NCBI RefSeq assembly: GCF_031877795.1
Contig: NC_133931.1
Coordinates: 70,345,429-70,409,428 of the forward strand
From: Strix aluco
Taxonomy: Eukaryota; Chordata; Aves; Strigiformes; Strigidae
Reading direction: 5' to 3'
DNA: 64,000 bases
Shown here: piece by piece, positions 12,449-23,900 of the stretch
Layout of the letters: each line of letters opens with the position of its first letter
How positions within the stretch are numbered: position 1 is the first letter of the stretch
Notes under the pieces: generated by a model
Seen by the model: only the letters and a program-made list of their open reading frames with translations
What the model was told of the DNA's origin: nothing
Database searches by the model: none
Position numbers and translations under genes: made by a program

Positions 12449-12630
12449 GTGATATCCTTTTTCTTCCCTTAACAAGCCTGTCTTCTGCCTGTGACCATTA
12501 ACGGGTGAGCAACCTCTCTCTGACCTTATCTCCATTCCTGAGCCATTTGATTCATTTTTCTCCTTCCCAGAGCTGGGCAGGAAGGGGTGCATGGTTCTCA
12601 ATTGCCCTCTGGGCTCAAACGACGATCACA

Positions 12631-14214
12631 CCCCTCCCAGCAACTGACAGCAAATATCACTGTCACCTGTGCCCTGCCTTAGGTGAGGAGAGAAGAGAGA
12701 CATCACAGCTAGGTAACAAGCTCCACCTCTGCCTGGGGATCCTCCAAAGACAGGGACTAGGTGCCATCTTGCTCCTTTGGCATCATCTGACATATGCAAA
12801 GGGAATGGGACAAGGCAGAAAACTGCCTCAACTATATAATTCTTGACCATGCACTAGCAATCTGCTTTGATCTTTTGGCTGGAGTGGCAACTTCACACTA
12901 GTGAGGAATTAACACTGAGCTGAAAGATAGAGATCTCCCAACATGTGGAAGACAATATTGATCCTTACTCCACTCTCACCTAGGATTTGAACTGGTGGCA
13001 GCATCTGGACCCTCCCTAGGAATTCTCCCAGCTATCCATGTTCCCCTTTGGTTATGTAGTACCTCATTCTACTCCTGCACTGATAGTGGAAGTCATTATA
13101 CAAATGAGATGATATAGCACAGATAACAACATAATCTATCATTTCTTACTGTAACTATGACGTTTTATGATATTAATTCAGGCAGGTCTGGAATAAGAAC
13201 CTTGACATCTAAAGTGGCAGCACCACACTCACTTTGCCCATCTTGGAAAAGAAACATCAGGACTGTGATAATTGCAAAAAATTATGCTGCAGCTAGGTGT
13301 CACTTTTTATAAACTGGACTGATGTTTCTCATCCTTTGGTCTACAAACTGCCACCAGCCTAAATGAAAACCCATGAAACAATTACCAAGAAGATAAATAA
13401 TAATAGTCCCTAGATTCACACACATTTGGTTTTAAGTGAAAAACAGAAGCAGCATGACACGAGGTGGTTTTCTTTCCAAATCCCAACAGACTCAGTTACT
13501 GCATTCAAAATGGCTGTGAGACACTGAGCTAAAACACAGCTAGATCATGCTTAACATCATCAGCTTACTGTAAAGCATCTGTTGCTTTTGCAATAATTGA
13601 AAGAATTTCAATTTCGTATCCTGAGTTCCTAATTTAAATTTCCTCTCTTAATCAAAAATGTCATCCCTTTTCATTCCATAGCACAGACTATAAGCACTAG
13701 TAAGATGCTTCAAGGCTGAAACCAGGAATTTTGATGGCTAGCATCCTGCTACCTTCACATAAATACCCAAGGTCTCCACTGACCTTTTGTGTATCAGCTA
13801 TCCAAAAATGATGTTTCCCCCCCAACAACTCATTCCTAGGCCTGAAAAAGCTGAGATCTGTTCTGTGAATAATAAAGATGAAGTGTATGGGGAAAATAAT
13901 TTTTTTTTTTCAGAAATTAGAATTCTAGAATAACTGAAGGATTTTCTATTGAAAAATGTCACACCTGGAAGTGAATTTGGATTTTGTATTAGTATTTTAC
14001 AGTTACATATTCAGTGTTAGTATTTTGGCTAATGAAATATGAAATTTTCAGAAGAGAATGCAGAAATAGAGTGCATTTAAGACACGGTTCTTAAATATCT
14101 TGGGAACACAGAACTAATTTTATGTTAGCTAGATAACAAGGTGTCCACTGAGAAGCAACTTCCTTGAAGAAGATAAGTAAAGAGAAAATTTTTTTCCATA
14201 AAATATCAATATCA
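12631..14214. other. Non-coding interval
   Basis: No coding exon recognised. GGATTTGAAC near 12986-12995 is, on the minus strand, a tRNA B-box-like word (GTTCAAATCC) with a weak A-box-like GATAGCTGGGAG upstream. It could be a scrap of a tRNA-derived SINE but is too degenerate to call. The rest is AT-rich background. Confidence 0.5.
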
Positions 14215-15100
14215 AGGACCCTTCCAGAGGGCAGTAAAAACCGTAGAAGCCACCAGGACCACATGACATTTACACAAGAGTCTTCAAGGAACTCAGGTAT
14301 TAAATATGTGAACTATTACTGGTGACATGTAGACTATAGCTTACATAAATTTGGAAGAATAAAAGATACAAAATATCCTTGATTTTAAGGATGTGCTAGA
14401 GAACTCCAAACAGGAAGCACTGGCAAATTGTTAAAAACTGCAGTGAAACCTACTGATAAAGTAGAGAAGAGTCGATGCAGCTTTTGTAAGAAATCCATGC
14501 CTTAAAGACCTGCTTGAAGTTTTTGAAGGCATGAGCAAGTATTTGTGTAAGCTTGAACCACATGACACAATGTACTTGAATTTCTAGGGGTTCTACCCAG
14601 GGTCCCTTACCATCAGCTTCTAAAGAAAGCAAGCTGTTATGGAATAAAAGGGAAGACACAGGGATATACAAAGATAGAAAATAAAGACTGTGAAAGGAAG
14701 GTTTCCAGGGTGTGCCATGAGACTCTACACTGGCATCTATGCCCTTCAGCATAGTCAAAAAATATGTTGAAAAGAAGGAAAAAAATGAGGCAACAGAGTT
14801 TGCTGAGATAGAAAGTTATTTATGATAGTCAAATTAACACTGTCTAAAAAGCATTGCAGAGGAACCCACATGCTAGTGACCAATCACATGACAGAGAGAT
14901 TCAATGCCAACAAAAAAAAAAAGGAAGGCATACACAAAAAATATTCTTAACTACACAGTTTTGGACTCTATTATCTACTAGCACTTGCAAAGAGAGCTTG
15001 GGATCTCTGGAAACATCAGTTCACTGTTCTGTAGAAGGAAAAAAGCAAAAACACTATTAGGAAGTATTAAGGAAAAACAGTAAATCAAAGTAACCTCATT
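14215..15100 (+). mobile_element. CR1-type LINE, reverse-transcriptase core, decayed
   Basis: This old ORF2 fragment in plus orientation is collinear with the CR1 reverse transcriptase. It runs from the CCACCAGGACCACATGACAT and CAAGGAACTCAGG (KELR) start through GATGCAGCTTTTGTAAGAAA (the HGF block, 14475-14494), CTTGAAGTTTTTGAAGGCAT (LLEFFEGV) and ACACAATGTACTTGAATTTC (motif A). It continues with GGGTCCCTTACCATCAGCTTC, then GAGTTTGCTGAGATAGAAAG, the former FADD catalytic motif. Motif A now reads YLNF then stop where the family has YLDF, and FADD reads FAEI, so the catalytic aspartates are lost. Later parts match the WATKWQMKFN and ERDLGVIVD regions only weakly. Numerous stops and frameshifts make it a fossil. 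Confidence 0.88.
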
Positions 15101-16850
15101 AATTTTTTGTTAGTTCATACCCTGAATACTCCTGTGGCCTCTAGTCATATTATTTTGGAAACAGACCTTACCCCAAAACACTCCAAACAGTGGGAAGAAA
15201 AAATGAAAAAAGAAAAAGAATTATAAAAAGGTATGGAATAACACAATGAAAGATAAACAAGATTTTTTGCCTGCAAAAGAAGCTACTGAGGAACGATGTA
15301 ATGAGGATCTGTAAAATAATAAATGTCTTGGGCAAGGTAACTAGAGAACCATGATTCATTATTACTTCTGGCAAAAGAACTAGGAATATAAGAAACAATA
15401 ATCATGTGGAAAGTCTGAAACAAATGGAACTTTTTTTTTAATACAATGCACAACTAAATCCTGGAAGTTAATGAAAGATGTATTTATTAAACCCAAGATC
15501 TATAACACATGATTCTTTGGATGTGACACCTAAATCATCAACGAGTTAAACCAGTGAATGGTAGAAGATCATAGATTAAGTCAAGGGGAGTACGACTACA
15601 TATTTTTCTTTTCCTTGATACAAGCTCCATTTTTTTTTGGCTGCCTGAGAGAGTTTAGAAAGATCTTTGACTTGACCCAGACATTATGGATCATCAACCA
15701 TGACCAACACCTTATACTGGTAACCACACCACCCTCATCCCACCTTAGAAGGTAGATGCCTTCTTGCCTTGAACTGGGTGCTGGAGACCATGTTGTACTG
15801 CTTAAAATGCTGCTGTTATCCATACAAGCTAGCCTGGAGCTTGTCAAAGTACATCATAAGGGGTTTGCAGCTATGTCTTTGACAGCAATATAGGAACGCT
15901 ATGGGCAAAAAGTGGGTATGTGTTAGGGGATTTCATCTCCTTTGCAGAATATTATGAAATCTTTTGTCCCCTTCCCATGTGCTGTTCCCCCACACCAGTA
16001 GTTTGCAATAAGAAATATCTACTAATTAGAGCACTGTGCATCTCACATCAGAATACAGTAAAACGCGCATTTAATGAAACAAAATACTGATAAGGGGTGA
16101 TGGGGGTGATGGGTTCTGCTCACGAGAAGAGCAGAGTCTATGAACAGCACACCAAAACCAACATTGGGAATGGTGAATACATTTTTAAGAAAATAGTTCA
16201 ACTCTGCATTAAAACAACAGTAAATGACATTCACTGGAAAAATGGCATTGTTTCTCCTCCTTTCCCCAAAAATCTTAAAAGAACAGTCAGCCAAATTATA
16301 TATGCATCTAAATTATATTAAGGTTGAAGCTTATCAAATGCTTTTTCATACATATTGGTAATTATTAATTCACTTGTTTAATTACCGACACAGTTTTCTT
16401 CAGATGTATGAATAATTGCTAAAGTTTTCACAAAAATTTCCATGGTACCGTCTGTCTCCTTTTTGCTGTGTATCTGGGTGACTGCTACATCCAAAGAGCT
16501 TCCACAAAGACAGCAAAAATATTTCAAGGATGAATATTTATACCTTTACCTATTTATAGAAGGTAGGGACTCATAGAAATTCTCATTATACTTTTTTCTT
16601 CCACAAATACTTTCACACACATTGTTATATACTAGGAAAATAAAAGACCTAACTGCCTAATTTGTCATCTGAATACTAAAGTCCATTTTGAAATATAAAA
16701 CAAAAGAGTTGCAAACACATTCAAATGAGTAAGCAAGGAAAGCAATGCAGGTTTGCAGTGAGTTAAGGGGTCATGGTCCCCTATATTAGAACTACTCAAA
16801 CGCACAGCTTTGCAGTACCTCACCTGGCCTGCCAGGCTGTGAATGTTGGC
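15101..16850. other. AT-rich non-coding interval
   Basis: AT-rich sequence with homopolymers such as T8 near 15430. Small open frames on opposite strands at 15558-15847 overlap each other and show no domain. A (GGTGAT)2-like GGGTGATGGGGGTGATGGG occurs near 16095. Nothing is assignable. Confidence 0.55.
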
Positions 16851-17770
16851 CATGGAGGATGGAGAAGAAGAAAGGAGTCCTGGAACGAGCAACAGATGAA
16901 AAACAGAAGTTAAATGCCTAGTTGCAAGGCTTCATTCTCAGCAAAGTGGCTGGGAGGTCAGCCAAAAGAAATGAAGGGAAAGAAACAAGCAGCAAGCTGG
17001 AGGAGGTTTGTATTTGGTAAAGAGGAAATGTGTCAATACAAGGGTTTGGAGGTGACTGTGCAAAAGCAGAAGTGTAAGTGAAATAGCTTATTTTGATGTG
17101 ACAGCATTTTCAGTAGATTTAAGGCAATAAGGTAAGTGTTGCTAGAAGGTTTCTAATAAGCAATTTAAGAAGTCCCAAGTGCCTGAACAAAAGTTGTGTA
17201 ATGAAGGGCATCAAGGGGGTTCAAAGATGTCAAACAGGAAGAAAAACAAGCAGCACTGTATATAGGAAGAAGTCATGAGAAGGAGAAGTAGAGGGAGCAT
17301 TTGAACACAGCAGTTTTAGGTTTTAGCTTCCCAGGTTACAGAGTTTGTCACCCATAGCAGGGAATGCAGACCAGAGCAGAATAGAATTCCAGAGTCACCA
17401 AGAGAAAATTAAGACAGAGATAAAAAAGAGTCAGTAGAGTTAGAAAAAAAAGAGGGATTAGATATAGTAAATTTCTATTTTGAAGCTTTTGGGATTTTTA
17501 TTAAGAAAAAAAAAAATGTTACAGAGGTAGCCAGAAATTAGCTTTACCAAGGCTTGATATTATTACTAAAAGTTTTCAGAACTAGGAAGCTGAGGAAAGT
17601 TAAGGATATGAAAGTTGGGGTAGCAGCTGAAAACATCTATATGGTGAGGTAAAAAGGCATAATAAAACTATCAGGAGTTTCTAGAGGACAGAGACATATA
17701 TAATTCCATGCTAGAGGAGAGAAATAGCCAGAATACTAAATAATGCAGCACATAATGTGATTAATGGGGC
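16851..17770 (+). other. Purine-rich tract on the plus strand
   Basis: For about 900 bases the plus strand is conspicuously rich in A and G (GGAAG, GAAGAAG and AGAGG words) with few long pyrimidine runs, unlike its flanks. It has no coding frame. Sense strands of old retrotransposons are often purine-rich, so a decayed element is one explanation; transcription-linked strand asymmetry is another. No family landmark was found. Confidence 0.4.
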
Positions 17771-19216
17771 AAATATTTTTAACAGGTTTGACTTAGTAAT
17801 TGAAACCTTGCAAAAGACTGCACCCAAGAAACCAAGAAACAAGATCATTTGAAGTCATGTTTCATGTTTTAATTTCATGCAAGAACCAGAAATGATGCAG
17901 TTGTGCAACATTCAATAAACTTTGTTTTTTATTATTATTAACTAAGAGAAAAAAATTAATAGGTTTTTCTGTCTGAAGTTTGTGAAGCAGCTGTTTACAG
18001 CGCATTCTGAGGTTGAGAGAGGTTTCCTGGGATAAATCAAAGCCGGTCACATGGTATGTGGTATTTCCACTGTGTCCTTGATTATCTAAGAGCACAGCAA
18101 GTAATCAAGAATATCTTTCCAGCTCAGCAGAAGCTATTTCCACTTACTTTCTCAGAAAAAGAGGCTCCACTTCAGTTGAAGTCTCTGCTGTAGCTGGAAA
18201 TATTGAAGGCTTTCTATTTTCCCCCAGGGGCTATGTGTCTTGTGTCCATCAGTAACCTAGCACATTATTAGCTACAGAAGTTTTTATGTGTTATGGGAAC
18301 CTGGTTTTTTTCTTCCCCTTCACTTGCAAAACACAAGATTTTATATTACTGTTCACAGATTGAATATACATTACTTTTTACTGCTAAAATCCCTTTGTAA
18401 ACATACGCTACCATCAACTGGCTGTGGATGCGGCTATCGGTGATGGAGGTGGAAGCTCTGCAGGGAGTTGTGAGGCATTCGAGAAAAGCAGCTCTTTGCT
18501 GCTGGAGCGGTGCTGTGCTTCTGGTGCTTTCCCTGCCCAGGCAGTGCTTCCCTGGCTCAGACAGGGTGAGGCACCTCCTTGCCACCACCGCACACCAGCT
18601 TGACAAAGGGGCTTCCCAGCCACACTGCAGGAGAGAGAAGAAACGTAGCTCCCGCTCACAGGCAGCTTCTTTCCTTAGTCCTGAACTTCTCCTGCAGGAT
18701 CAGACTAGCATCATTTGAAGTCCTTCTCCTTCCTCCTCAGTCTTCGCTGTTCCATTATACCCAGAATACCTGTGCGTTTATGTCTTCCAGTGTCTCCTCT
18801 GTTAGAACTGGAAAAGGCATCCAATGTCAGACTGCAAACATCCGGAATTAACTGGCTAAACATTATTACGTATCCATCATTCAGCCTGGAAATACCTAAC
18901 CACTAGAAACACAGAGTAGTTGCAAAACATTCCCAGAAACCTGCTCCTTCACCTTAATTTTCCAAGGCTCAGGAGTGCTAACTCTCCAGCCACACTGAAT
19001 TTCCTCTCTTAATTTTTCCCATGTATTGAGAAAGGCATGTATTAGAAATATCAGTTTATACACACCATCATAAATGCAGTTATTTGAAGTTTTGTGTAGA
19101 TCAATTTATCATTTCAGGAAGAAGCATTACATGGGATAGTACCTCCCAATATTTACTAAACAACGAAAAAAGGAAACAAATTAAATTTTCCCATGAAAGC
19201 TACTTAATATAAAGAG
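17771..19216. other. Non-coding interval with a GC-richer patch at 18420-18720
   Basis: Most is AT-rich. The 18420-18720 patch is GC-richer (GCTGCTGGAGCGGTGCTGTG, CCCTGCCCAGGCAGTGC) and holds overlapping open frames on both strands, none recognisable. It has few CpGs and no core-promoter architecture that I can support. Confidence 0.5.
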
Positions 19217-19217
19217 T

Positions 19218-19229
19218 GCCATCTGCTGG
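19218..19229 (-). promoter_or_regulatory. CTCF-like core motif
   Basis: The minus strand reads CCAGCAGATGGC, which fits the CTCF core consensus CCASYAGRKGGC at every position. A second, one-mismatch site in the same orientation lies at 26340-26351. A 12-base motif occurs by chance reasonably often, so occupancy is unproven. Confidence 0.4.
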
Positions 19230-20737
19230 CACGATTGAAATGCGGCATTGTTCATAGGCATAGAGTTTCAATAAAGTTTTGTTATGGCCTGTTAAGGGCA
19301 CATTTCAACTCTGAGCTGTTTCACACTTTCAGTTTTATTTATTCATGGCATTGCCTTTACAGAATAAAAGGGCAGTCAAGCACAGTGGTGTAGACAGCTC
19401 TTGTGTGAACATGGGGGGAAAAAGCAGCATCTATTAATTCACATTTTTATATTCAGTGTCTCTTTGTTGTTTTGGGATTTTGGTGTCTATTTTGCTTTTT
19501 TAACAATAATTTTAACAACAATAATTGTTGAAACAATCATTTTGGAGAACCTATAAATTAAAAATATAGGAGATTTTCTAAAATACTGTCGGTGAGACTT
19601 TTAAAAGGTTCTACTTTCCACTTCACTTTGTGCCAACTTGTATAACTGTTAAGCAGTTTCAAAAATCTAACTTGCAGGTCTCAGGTTTAGAAGCATATTA
19701 CTGAAAAAATACTGTTATATACCTGCTTGGTCCCATGAATTTTCTACAAAAGCATGTGAATCAAGCCTTCCGGACTCCTAAAATGTTACTTAAATACCTT
19801 TTAAAAATACCTCCTCCTCCATAACCAGGATAAAAAGAAAGTTGCTTGCAGTTGGCAGTGAAGTGTTGCCAGCATCCTAGGTCCTGGGCTGCACCAAAAA
19901 TGAGCTGAACAGTGAGAAGAACTAGAGGGGATGAGGATGGAGGAAAGCATGAGACAGTGTGCTACTTTGCTAAACAGTCTTCTGTCCAAAACCAAAGTTA
20001 AAGTAACAATGTCTTTTTCTAGCTCAACAACTACTTCTGAAGAAGTCTACTTTGCATTTGGGTGATACCATTATAAGTAACATTTGTGCTTCAGGCTATA
20101 TTGGAGAAGTAAAAAAAAATCTTAGAAAGACCTCATTCACAGCAGGGACAATAGAGATTTTAATTATTCTAAGACACTGGAGTTCAATTTCTGATTTCCA
20201 GCATGTTCACAGCAAAAGGCACTTTATTGTCTTCCCCAAAGAAATTACCATTCAGATTGCAGCTCACTCACACTCCTTCCTCTTACTTCTTTAAAGGCCA
20301 TTATGTGACAAAATGTACCAGACCAGTTCCTGAATAGTTAAGCTCCTTCCATATTTCTTTTCTAGTGATAACAGCTATTCCATTTTGCTTTTCTTATAAT
20401 GTTGTTTCACATCTGACTCTTTGTTTGACTTCCTCCGCTTTGTTGTGTAGTTCCTATGAATTATTGAGGCAGTTTCCAGTTGAATCTCATTATCCAAATT
20501 AAGCACTCCTATTTTTAACTACCCACTTCGCTATTATCCTCATAGTATTTACTTCCTTTACTGTCCATTCTCTTATCAGTCAGGTTAGCAAAAATCTAGG
20601 AAGATTGCTTTGCCAGGTATTTAAACAGACAAACATCTCAAACTCTGTATTGGTGCCTTCACCAATCCTGATGATACTAATTATCTTCCCAAAAAATTTG
20701 TCCTCTAGGTCTGGGAAATAGAAAAATTCCAACAAAT
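19230..20737. other. AT-rich non-coding interval
   Basis: Contains AACAATAATTTTAACAACAA-like AT-rich words near 19502-19530 and short frames without domains (for example minus 19801-19995). No exon, repeat family or RNA gene is recognised. Confidence 0.55.
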
Positions 20738-20757
20738 ATCACAGAATCACAGAATCA
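20738..20757 (-). repeat. CR1-type terminal octamer repeat
   Basis: ATCACAGAATCACAGAATCA is two and a half copies of ATCACAGA. On the minus strand this reads (ATTCTGTG)n, the short repeat that ends avian CR1 elements. It implies a CR1 tail pointing toward lower coordinates, yet the next bases (20758 onward) do not match the usual CR1 3' UTR. Confidence 0.6.
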
Positions 20758-21690
20758 GCACAACCCTCTTTGAGCCGTTCGAGCAGCATTCTTATTCTTA
20801 CAGTCAAATAGCAGAATGACAGCAAAAGGACTCTTCCCCAGCCTCTTCAGAATGACTTTCACACTCACGCGAACCCCTCATAGCATTATGCTTGGACAGA
20901 CTTCACACCAGACTGTTTTCTACATCCACTCTGATGGCCAGTCTCTTAATATTTCTTATCAAAAAAAGTCATCTTTCAGAGCAACCTGAGGTTCCTGCGA
21001 AACTCTGGCCTTCTTGCTTCCTTTTTGTTTTCCACCTATCTGTTCTCTTCTTCAGCCGCTAGCCCTTGCTGTTACCATTTAGTCAGTCTCTTCTTTCTTG
21101 CTGCTCAATATTCTGTCTCTAGCTGTTGCACCTCATTACTACTTCCATGGAACAAACTCTTTCCACAGAACAAACTCCTTCCACAGATTTCCTTCACATA
21201 CTGGTATTTTCCTCTGCCTTGTCATCATTTTCATATACTTCTAGAGGTCTCCTTTTCATCTGGGGATATGCCAATCAACCCATCTGCAACTCCAGTTACA
21301 TGCATGCTCCTTCCTTTCATCTCGTCTGTCATCCTCAGACGCATTTCTGTATTCTACCCTCATTTCTAGCTGCATTTCAGGCTCTCACACCTTTTTTTTT
21401 ATCCCCGAACATTATGAGATGACCCTTCATGCATATGTAAATTCTGTCAGAAACTCACTGAAGGATAACATACACCTTACAGCTTCTGCATCCAGTCATC
21501 TTCATAGTTTCTGCCATATTTTGGTCTTCTTCACTGGTGCCCAAGTTGCTACATTTTTTCATCCTTACCTTAAGTTTAAAATCAAACAAACCATCTGCAT
21601 ACCAGGGTCCTCTCCAAAGTCCTTCTTTTACTAGACTCTTACCAGCCTCTAGTTGCTTTGATTCTGACACCTTTTTACCTACATTAGCCT
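20758..21690 (-). other. Pyrimidine-rich tract, purine-rich on the strand that ends in the CR1 octamers
   Basis: The plus strand is dominated by C and T (CTTCC, TTCTT). Its complement is therefore A/G-rich and runs straight into the octamer tail at 20738-20757. That polarity matches a retrotransposed sequence with a CR1-like 3' end. No reverse-transcriptase motif could be found, so either it is an unrecognised CR1 5' or UTR segment or a different sequence mobilised with a CR1 tail. An 18-base tandem duplication lies at 21151-21186. Confidence 0.35.
21151..21186 (+). repeat. 18-base tandem duplication
   Basis: AACAAACTCTTTCCACAG is followed directly by AACAAACTCCTTCCACAG, a single mismatch between copies. 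It is a local duplication of unknown significance within the pyrimidine-rich tract. Confidence 0.8.
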
Positions 21691-23556
21691 ACCACTTCAT
21701 TTAGGGTTAACTATGATCAAAGGCCACGATCAAAGACTTCCTCTTTGTGCTGTTTAAACTAAGCCATATGGCTTTGCAACACAGCTTATCTAGTCTTGTT
21801 TGAACTGGTTGTGCACTTCCATGCACAGCAATCACTTCCAATCATAGTAAGAAATCCATGTGGATTTTCTGATGCACTTATGCCAATGCTCACGTTACAG
21901 TTAACCCAGGCAGAGAAGCTGCTTGGTGCTTTGGAAGTCTGAACCAGTATTTCACAACTCCCCTCTCATTCAATGGTAAATGTCTGGCAGGAGGTGGCAT
22001 GCTTTGCTTTTGGGGTGTTGGTTCGATGGGGTTTTTGTCTTTTTCAAAAGAAAAATATCAAAGCAGAGTTCACGCAAGAGCAAAAGCACTGGGTGATATT
22101 GCTGATAACTTGAGAAAAAAATGCTGACAGTCTAAAACCTTCCTAATGCAGCTGCTGGTACTGATAAACACAGGGCAGGACTTAAAACAATATAATGGCC
22201 CTCTCAGCCCAGCCAGAGTGAGCTACCAACTGTAGACCTCCTCTGACATGGCCGATAATTTTCACTAAATATAGTTCATTAGTGTCTGGACATTACCGAT
22301 TTCTCCTTCACCTCTTTTTATTCTCAAAATAAGAAATCTGAGAAAGAAATCTAAATTTGAACTTAACTCTCCAGAGGTAGAAGGTGAAAAAAGTATCTTT
22401 TGTTTTACTTTAAAAGGCCTACAAGCTCTTCAGTTGCAATATGAAACTCTTTTCAGGAAAAAACAACCTGTATTCGTGATGTTACCCAACACTGCAGTAT
22501 ATTATAATAATTTATAGGAAGGCCATATCTACAAAAAATCACAAGTGAGAAAAAGAACTGGAAAAAAATCCTTTGATGAGCTTTGTGTGTTTTTTACATC
22601 TGAAACTAAGACTCTTAAATCACTGGATCAGAAATCATTGCCAAGCTGGCTGCAGACCCCATGGTCTTTTCTTAGTTTCGGTTATATAATATTATAATTT
22701 TTTATCTGAAGACCAAAGTGCTATATATTATACTTCACTTCTCCTGGAGTTTCATTTTACAATGATGTACATATTATCTGGATAATCTTTATCATTTCTA
22801 GCATGAAAATGTAATATTCAGAAAATACTAATGTTCCAATGCAGCTTCCAGAACTCTAATAGCATGAACATTATTATATTGTACTGTTACAGCCAAAACT
22901 TGGACTAAAGAATCAAAATAAAACGTTTATAAATGCCATATATTAGACTGCCTGATTTGTTATAAGGTAATAAACAGAAAAGCTTGCATCTAGTCATTCG
23001 TGGTTGTTAAATAAGATTCTTTGTGACTTGCAAAAAAACTAGAACACAATGAAGAATTATCAGTGCATTCTCCACGGAAGTCATCTACATGTGTTTATTT
23101 AATAAACAGAAGATGGCTTTATTATACACATTTGATTTCCATATGCAATCGTCTCCTTATCTGTCACTTGTATCTAAGCAGGGTGCTTTATACAAATCTG
23201 AAAATGAAAAATTCAGAGCAGGGCACAGGAAACTCATTTAATGTCGAGTGCAGTCAAAATCAAGATTTCTTTATTTGTAGTAACAACGCTGTTAAATCAG
23301 AAAATTACTCTCCTTTTCTGCATGTCCTTCTTCCTTTACAATTCAGTTGTTTGATCATAAATTGTCGAGTGCAATGACTTGTCTCCTCCACTTTCCACAC
23401 TGGTCGAGACAGATTAAAAACTCCGGCATACCACCAACCAGTCTCAGCATACCATTAGCATATATATGAGATTTGAGACATTTTCTAATATTCTCCAGCA
23501 GAACTCATCTGTCAGCCAGGTGATGAATTATAAAAACTCTTAGCTTGTTTAGAAAA
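21691..23556. other. AT-rich non-coding interval
   Basis: No exon recognised. The 10-base word GTCGAGTGCA occurs twice, near 23243 and near 23363, and GGTCGAGAC follows near 23402. These CpG-containing words are unusual in AT-rich DNA but may be coincidence. A plus-strand open frame at 23063-23377 has no domain. Confidence 0.5.
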
Positions 23557-23602
23557 GAGGGGGAGAGTGAGAGAGAGAGAAAGAGAGAGACAGAAGAGGA
23601 AA
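23557..23602 (+). repeat. (GA)n microsatellite-like tract
   Basis: A near-pure purine run: GAAAAGAGGGGGAGAGTGAG followed by GAGAGAGAAAGAGAGAGACA. It could adopt a triplex under supercoiling and is probably length-variable. It directly precedes an enhancer-like block. Confidence 0.8.
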
Positions 23603-23900
23603 ACACGATCTCACCTTTCTTTTTCATTTTACCCAGCCACCCTTGCAGTTAGTCATATAAATAAACACTAACCTCAATAAAAGAGACATAATGTGAAAGA
23701 TTTTAATATATGAGCAGCAGAGCACAATTAAAAGCTAATGGAAGAGGACAAATTATGGAGTGGTTACTGATTTACATAAATAATTTTTAACACATTTTTT
23801 CCCACCTGATATTAACAAAGATTCATAAAGTGCATTACGGCATCCACACAACTATCATGAGCTGGTAAACCAGCATGACTGTTTAGAAAATACTGGAATA
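23603..23900. promoter_or_regulatory. Candidate conserved non-coding element
   Basis: Repeat-free sequence with ATAAATAAACACTAACC (forkhead-like ATAAACA), CTCAATAAAAGAG (HOX-like), CAATTAAAAGCTAATGG, and a composed-looking GAGCTGGTAAACCAGCATGA near 23860. It has no coding frame. The call rests on motif density and on absence of repeat signature; conservation was not tested. Confidence 0.35.

Larger units (their letters stand above)
11661..12630 (+). mobile_element. Solo LTR of an avian endogenous retrovirus, plus orientation
   Basis: The LTR begins TGTGCTGGGTTTGTGTGG and ends near CGACGATCACA, so it has TG...CA ends. Internal order is as expected: a promoter-proximal GCCAATTAGCGACAGTGG segment, a TATA-like CATATTTAAGA at 11819-11829, a GA-rich transcribed leader, and an ATTAAA poly(A) signal at 12443-12448. 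The same landmarks recur at matching offsets in the minus-strand copy at 47225-48249: the TATA-like box lies about 160 bases from the 5' end and the ATTAAA about 185 bases from the 3' end. No internal gag, pol or env remnant adjoins either side, so it reads as a solo LTR. Target-site duplications could not be confirmed; flanks CTGCC and CCCCT differ. I recognise the family from bird genomes but do not assign a name. Confidence 0.85.

Noticed and set aside
12950..13050. tRNA-like B box (GTTCAAATCC on the minus strand) as a tRNA gene or SINE
   Set aside because: No cloverleaf can be drawn, the A box is poor, and no SINE body or tail follows.
13045..13070. miR-9-like string CTTTGGTTATGTAGTA
   Set aside because: Mismatches the mature miRNA at key positions and no complementary hairpin arm lies nearby.
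20758..20830. Standard CR1 3' UTR next to the octamers
   Set aside because: Bases after the octamers do not match the usual CR1 3' end, so the tail alone is annotated and the neighbour is left unassigned.
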